Source: DHVE2 group archaeon
GTDB lineage: Archaea > Thermoplasmatota > Thermoplasmata > Thermoplasmatales > Aciduliprofundaceae
NCBI GenBank assembly: GCA_015522935.1
Contig: WALH01000065.1
Location: forward strand, 1-26,060
Reading direction: 5' to 3'
DNA: 26,060 nucleotides
Part shown: one piece after another, positions 21,523-26,060 of the stretch
Position numbering within the stretch: the stretch's first letter is position 1
Layout: each line of letters starts with the position of its first letter
Position numbers and translations under genes: made by a program
Notes under the pieces: model-generated
Databases searched by the model: none
Told to the model about the DNA's origin: nothing
What the model saw: only the letters and a program-made list of their open reading frames with translations

Positions 21523-24500
21523 ATGAAACAATGGGTGGTTGTTTTAGGAATTTTGACTTTAGTGCTAATCAGTTCTGTTGCTGCCGGATCACTGAACCGT
21601 ACCGATATGCCACATCATAGGTATAATTTTGCGAAAAATACGCCAAAGGGAATTTTTCATGCAAATAGGGCTATTGTTAGAGAGAACCATGGCATTCGAA
21701 GTGTGATTCCCCCTAACAGGAAGATTAGCGTAACGGAAAACAGAAGTGAAAAATACATTTCGCATAGTAGATTCAAGATAGATGGTGACAATGAGTTTAG
21801 AACAATGGCTAAAAATGAAAACTGGAGCGGAAATGGAACAGCAGATTCCCCATACATAATTGAGAATTACAGTATAAACGGAAATTATAAGGGCTATGGA
21901 ATATTCATAGCAAACACGACGGTTTATTTCATCATAAGAAACAACTACATATACAATGTATGGGGTGCTACATATCTTCTCACCGATTTATATGGTGGTG
22001 CTGTTGTTCTGTCCAACGTTACTAATGGTCAGATAGTTAATAATACTATGAACAACTGTATGAGTGGAGCAAAGATTTGGTACTCTTCGAATAACACCTT
22101 TAAAAACAACCTGATAAGTAAGTCATTTAGTGAATTGGTGGTCAGATATTCATCTCATAATCTTATAGAAAACAACACCGTGCTCGATAATGGTGGTGGT
22201 TTGTATTTTGGAATTTACTTATATAATTCTCCCTACAATACCATGTATTCTAACACATTTAACAACGCCTCGATAACACTGGATGGAAATTTAGCCACTT
22301 TCACAACTCAAAAAATAGCAGATAATAACACAGCCAACGATCTTCCAATTTTGTACTATAAAAATATTTCACAACCAACGACTATAAGTGGTTCATTGGG
22401 GGGTTTAATAATAGGAAACTGCTCCAATGTTATTGTTAGAGATATAAGGATAGAAAATATAAGCTACGGGATAGAGGCTGGTTATACATCAAATATAACA
22501 TTCGATAATGTGACTGATATAAATTTGATACACACGGGGAATATGGCGATAGGAGAATCAGACATAGTAAGAGTGTATAACAGTTACATAAAATCTAATG
22601 AGTGGGGGCTTGAAACCAATTATGTAACGCATCTCTACATCTTTAATTCCAAGTTAGAAAATAATGGTATCACTATGATGCGTACCTACAATTCATCTAT
22701 TGTCAACACACTAATACAGCATCCAGTTATCTTGGGGTGTGAGAATATAACTTTTTACAATGATACTGGAAAAGTCATGATTGATGGGTCGAATAATATT
22801 ACCTTTGAAAATGATTCATTTAGTAGTTTATACATCTATTCCACCAATGTTTCTGTTGTAAACTGCTCTTTCAGCGGCTCCTCAAATCCATTAGAAATAT
22901 CTTCATCATCACATGTGCTTGTAATAAACAATACTTTCGAATGGGGCAAGGATAAGGCCATATATGTTGAAGACTCTAAATATGTGAGGATAGAAAATAA
23001 CATAATAATGGGATATGGATACGGAATCTGGATCAGTGGCCCATCGCAAGCTCATGATGTAATATATCACAATTTCATTTCATGGACTTCATCGTACGCA
23101 ATATATATAGAAAGCCCCACTACGAATGTGTTAACATATGAAAATTCTTTTTACTATAATCACGGTTCAAATGATACATACGATTCATCCCGTATACAGG
23201 CATACAACGAATATCCAAACACATGGAACACAAACACGGTAGGCAATTTCTGGAGTGACTGGACTGAACCTGATGACAATCACGATGGTATAGTCGACAA
23301 ACCTTATATAATAGCTGGTGGAACAGGCGCTAGGGATTTCTATCCACTTACCAATGCTACATATCCACTCATAGGAAGAATATGGGGCGTCCGAAATCAG
23401 ATGATTTTAACGGGCGTATTTAATTATACTGTCTGGGGCAGGGACTACAGTGGGAACATAACCACCGTGGAGTGGTATATAAACGGAAGTGTAGTAAATA
23501 CTGAATATGTAAATGCAGATAGAATAAATCTAACATGGAAATGGGATACCACATCATATTCTGATGGTAAGTACAGCATATATTCCATTTTATATGATAA
23601 TTACGGTAGAATATTCAAAACATGCTCATATAAAGTAATTGTAGACAATACCCCCCCGGAGGTAAATATAACAGCACCTACGAAATCGGTAATAAGAGAT
23701 GTTGTTCCAGTTGAAGTATCCGCCACAGACGGAAACGGAAGTGGAATAAAAAGCGTTAATTTTTATGTGGATGGAGTGCTTCAGTATATCGATAATGCAT
23801 CCCCATATGTGTGGATTTGGGACACTACGCAGTTTGAAAATGGCATGCATCAACTTAAGGTAATAGCTATAGACTATGCAGGATTTACCTCAGATGCTGC
23901 CATAAGGAATTATGAGATAAACAATACCCTCAGACATCATAAGCCTATCAGAATAAACAACAACAGCGACTTTTACAAGATTGCAGCAGAAGAGAACTGG
24001 AGTGGAAACGGAACGGCAGAATATCCTTTCTATATTGAATTCTATGAAATCGATGCAAACCACAGCGGGTCTGCAATATACATTGGAAATACGAGTTTAC
24101 ATTTTGTTATAAGGCACTGCATCATAAAAAATGCCACTTGGGACAAAAGCTCCAGTTTTTATTCAGGACCTGCAGTGTATCTGTATAATGTCAAAAATGG
24201 AAGCGTAGTGAATAACACTATAAGTAATGGGAAGGGTGATGGAGTGTTTTTATATCAAAATAGTGGTGTAATTATAATGAACAATACAATTTCAAACTAT
24301 ACAGGGATGGGGATAGAGGTTTATTCTTCATCAAATATCCTTATCAAGAGGAACTATATTGAGAATCTTTCACCTCCTGAGTACTTTATTGATACAGGTA
24401 TTATTTACACCCAATCTTCAAATGTTGTTGTCTCAAATAATACCTGCATTAACACAGGCATTGGCATATATTCCTATCTGTCAACTACTTCAAAGGTGTA

Positions 24501-26060
24501 TTCAAATACCCTGATTAATTGTAGCATATATTTGTTTGGGGGATATATTATAGAAACATATGCTTCCCATACGATAACCACGAACAATACCGTTAATGGA
24601 ATGCCCGTTTATTACTATAAAAATATGAGTGGAGGAAATATTCCCTCTGATGCCGGTGAGGCTATCATAGTAAATTCGACAGATATAAATGTGGGTAATC
24701 TTAGGATAAGCAACGCTACCCTTGGGGTAGAGATAGCATACAGTAAAAACATAAGCGTATACAAAAACAATTTTTCAAATATGCTTTTGGGAGTTCAGTA
24801 CATGGCATCCAGCAATATTACTGTAGAAAACAGCAGTTTTATTAACATATCCACCGGGATAGATGCTGAATCACCGTCAAAAATTGCAAACAATTACCTT
24901 GAAAACAACATTATAGGAATACGATTATTGTCTTACCCCAATAAATTATACTCAAATAAGATGATAAATTGCAGCATCTTCATATCTGGTGATAATGAGA
25001 ACGTTTACACAGACCAAAAAATAACGGAAGATAACACTGTTAATGGCAAACCTGTTTACTATTACAAAAATATGGATCTCCAGAATGCCACGCTTACAGG
25101 ATCGATGGGAGAACTCATACTTGGCAACATCACACATGCAATAATATCAAATATGACCTTTTCCAACGCTAGCGTGGGAATTGAGATGGGCTACACATCA
25201 TCAGTTACTGTGAAAAATGTCACTGTGGCGGGGGAGAAATATTATGGGGTATATCTTGCCGCTACCAATGGGGTCATTATTGAAAATTCCATACTTCAAA
25301 ACAATTCTAATGGAATGTATATTGGTGGGGAAGGAAGCATAGTGCCAGAAAATAATGTAATAATGAGCTCAAAAATTAGGGATAACTCCAACTACGGGAT
25401 TCTTATCGAGTGGGGGAACCACAATATGGTCATAAATAATACTATTGCTCGCAATGGACGGTATGGAGTGTATATTGTTTTTGGAGAGTACAATAAGATA
25501 TACAGAAATCTTTTCTATTATAACAACGGTGCTGGTGACATATACAACTCATCGCATATCCAAGCAAGGAGTGAGGAAGGTCCCAATTATTGGTATGAGA
25601 CCACCTCTTATGTAGGCAATTACTGGCATGATTGGGCAAATAACAATGATACAAACGATGAGAATCCTAAAAACGGCATAGTGGATTGGCCGTATAAAAT
25701 AGATGGTCAGGCAGATGAGTATGACTATTATCCGGTGAAAAATTCAGAGTTTGAGACAGCTCCTTCACCACCGCAAAATCTTAAGGCTATTGTTGGAAAT
25801 AACTTTGTAAATCTGAGCTGGAGCACTCCAGCGAATAATGGTGGCGTATCTATAACTGGGTATAAAATATACCGTAATGGATTACTTATAAAAACTGTTC
25901 CCTCAAATCAACTCTGGTACAACGACACGAGCGTTACAAATGGGCAGACCTACACTTACTATGTAACCGCCGTTAATTCTGTCGGTGAGAGCGAGCCGAG
26001 CAACAAAGTTCAGGCTACTCCTGGAAGCGCTGTTCCTGAATTCTCAGCAGGGGTATGGAT
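21523..26060 (+). CDS. giant secreted beta-helix surface protein with Ig-like and FN3 domains (3' end outside window)
   Basis: The frame runs from ATG 21523 to the right edge without a stop: at least 1512 residues, incomplete. It opens with a signal peptide (KQWVVVLGILTLVLISSVAAG). A first right-handed beta-helix of NosD/PbH1-CASH type starts at ENWSGNGTA (99-107). It closes with GNFWSDW and the Ca-site-like DDNHDGIVDKPY (574-595), an ending usual for archaeal NosD-like proteins. Two Ig-like domains follow (about 620-815), one containing VDNTPPEVNITAPT (707-720). A second beta-helix starts with another ENWSGNGTA (824-832) and ends at GNYWHDW (1365-1371). A fibronectin III domain (about 1415-1500) leads to VPEFSAGVW at the edge, reminiscent of archaeal PEF-type sorting signals. 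Very many Asn-X-Ser/Thr sites suggest glycosylation. Adhesion or carbohydrate binding is plausible; enzymatic activity is not shown. Confidence 0.9.
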   Translation, partial: MKQWVVVLGILTLVLISSVAAGSLNRTDMPHHRYNFAKNTPKGIFHANRAIVRENHGIRSVIPPNRKISVTENRSEKYISHSRFKIDGDNEFRTMAKNENWSGNGTADSPYIIENYSINGNYKGYGIFIANTTVYFIIRNNYIYNVWGATYLLTDLYGGAVVLSNVTNGQIVNNTMNNCMSGAKIWYSSNNTFKNNLISKSFSELVVRYSSHNLIENNTVLDNGGGLYFGIYLYNSPYNTMYSNTFNNASITLDGNLATFTTQKIADNNTANDLPILYYKNISQPTTISGSLGGLIIGNCSNVIVRDIRIENISYGIEAGYTSNITFDNVTDINLIHTGNMAIGESDIVRVYNSYIKSNEWGLETNYVTHLYIFNSKLENNGITMMRTYNSSIVNTLIQHPVILGCENITFYNDTGKVMIDGSNNITFENDSFSSLYIYSTNVSVVNCSFSGSSNPLEISSSSHVLVINNTFEWGKDKAIYVEDSKYVRIENNIIMGYGYGIWISGPSQAHDVIYHNFISWTSSYAIYIESPTTNVLTYENSFYYNHGSNDTYDSSRIQAYNEYPNTWNTNTVGNFWSDWTEPDDNHDGIVDKPYIIAGGTGARDFYPLTNATYPLIGRIWGVRNQMILTGVFNYTVWGRDYSGNITTVEWYINGSVVNTEYVNADRINLTWKWDTTSYSDGKYSIYSILYDNYGRIFKTCSYKVIVDNTPPEVNITAPTKSVIRDVVPVEVSATDGNGSGIKSVNFYVDGVLQYIDNASPYVWIWDTTQFENGMHQLKVIAIDYAGFTSDAAIRNYEINNTLRHHKPIRINNNSDFYKIAAEENWSGNGTAEYPFYIEFYEIDANHSGSAIYIGNTSLHFVIRHCIIKNATWDKSSSFYSGPAVYLYNVKNGSVVNNTISNGKGDGVFLYQNSGVIIMNNTISNYTGMGIEVYSSSNILIKRNYIENLSPPEYFIDTGIIYTQSSNVVVSNNTCINTGIGIYSYLSTTSKVYSNTLINCSIYLFGGYIIETYASHTITTNNTVNGMPVYYYKNMSGGNIPSDAGEAIIVNSTDINVGNLRISNATLGVEIAYSKNISVYKNNFSNMLLGVQYMASSNITVENSSFINISTGIDAESPSKIANNYLENNIIGIRLLSYPNKLYSNKMINCSIFISGDNENVYTDQKITEDNTVNGKPVYYYKNMDLQNATLTGSMGELILGNITHAIISNMTFSNASVGIEMGYTSSVTVKNVTVAGEKYYGVYLAATNGVIIENSILQNNSNGMYIGGEGSIVPENNVIMSSKIRDNSNYGILIEWGNHNMVINNTIARNGRYGVYIVFGEYNKIYRNLFYYNNGAGDIYNSSHIQARSEEGPNYWYETTSYVGNYWHDWANNNDTNDENPKNGIVDWPYKIDGQADEYDYYPVKNSEFETAPSPPQNLKAIVGNNFVNLSWSTPANNGGVSITGYKIYRNGLLIKTVPSNQLWYNDTSVTNGQTYTYYVTAVNSVGESEPSNKVQATPGSAVPEFSAGVW

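Noticed and set aside
22000..25700. short minus-strand frames inside the giant surface protein gene
   Set aside because: They are isolated shadows of one continuous plus-strand frame with coherent repeats.

Overview
The window is archaeal, probably from a sulfur-reducing, thermophilic euryarchaeote of the Aciduliprofundum (DHVE2) / Thermoplasmata type. The gene content is archaeal: Orc1/Cdc6, a signal peptidase with the Ser-His dyad, a tRNA with a 37/38 intron, and an Mbx-type respiratory complex. Lone or first genes sit about 24-28 bases behind TATA boxes and appear leaderless, while genes inside operons carry Shine-Dalgarno (SD) sequences and overlapping stop/start codons. The genus is an inference from this combination; no marker gene proves it.

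Layout. 1-1192: a decayed-looking left edge, a complete tyrosine recombinase, and a tRNA-Lys(CTT) on the minus strand whose 3' end faces the recombinase, as expected at the edge of an integrated element. 1353-10661: thirteen tightly coupled plus-strand genes in the order A-B-C-D-F-G-H-H'-M-J-K-L-N. This is the gene order of the thermococcal Mbx/Mbs complex, the membrane-bound sulfane-sulfur reductase related to complex I, not of the H2-evolving Mbh. The Mrp-type antiporter module (A-H') is followed by the complex I-like redox arm (M, J, K, L, N). The large subunit keeps only three of the four [NiFe] cysteines. 10665-11762, minus strand: RNase Z preceded by an intron-containing tRNA-Ile(GAT). 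11831-13288, minus: a PLP-dependent Orn/Lys/Arg-type decarboxylase, divergent from a type I signal peptidase (13391-14227). 14229-15470, minus: Orc1/Cdc6. 15620-18268: a binding-protein / permease / ATPase operon for a cobalamin- or iron-complex-type ligand. 18252-20701, minus: folC then hflX. 20801-21394: an unrecognised 197-residue protein.

21523 to the right edge: one open reading frame of at least 1512 codons with no stop. It encodes a secreted surface protein built from duplicated right-handed beta-helix (NosD/PbH1-like) modules, Ig-like domains and a fibronectin III domain, and it reaches a PEF-type motif just as the window ends.

How it fits together: ferredoxin-linked electron flow through the Mbx complex would reduce sulfur compounds and drive ion pumping through two antiporter-like subunits. 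The ABC operon could supply a cofactor or iron. The signal peptidase and the giant exported protein belong to the cell surface, and the rest is housekeeping (replication initiation, tRNA maturation, folate polyglutamylation, ribosome-associated GTPase). Convergent genes meet with 0-4 bases or overlap, so there is almost no spare sequence. No gene-free stretch exceeds 300 bases. The gaps of 1193-1352, 11763-11830, 13289-13390, 15471-15619, 20702-20800 and 21395-21522 hold mainly promoters. I see no CRISPR array, insertion sequence or recognisable new defence system.
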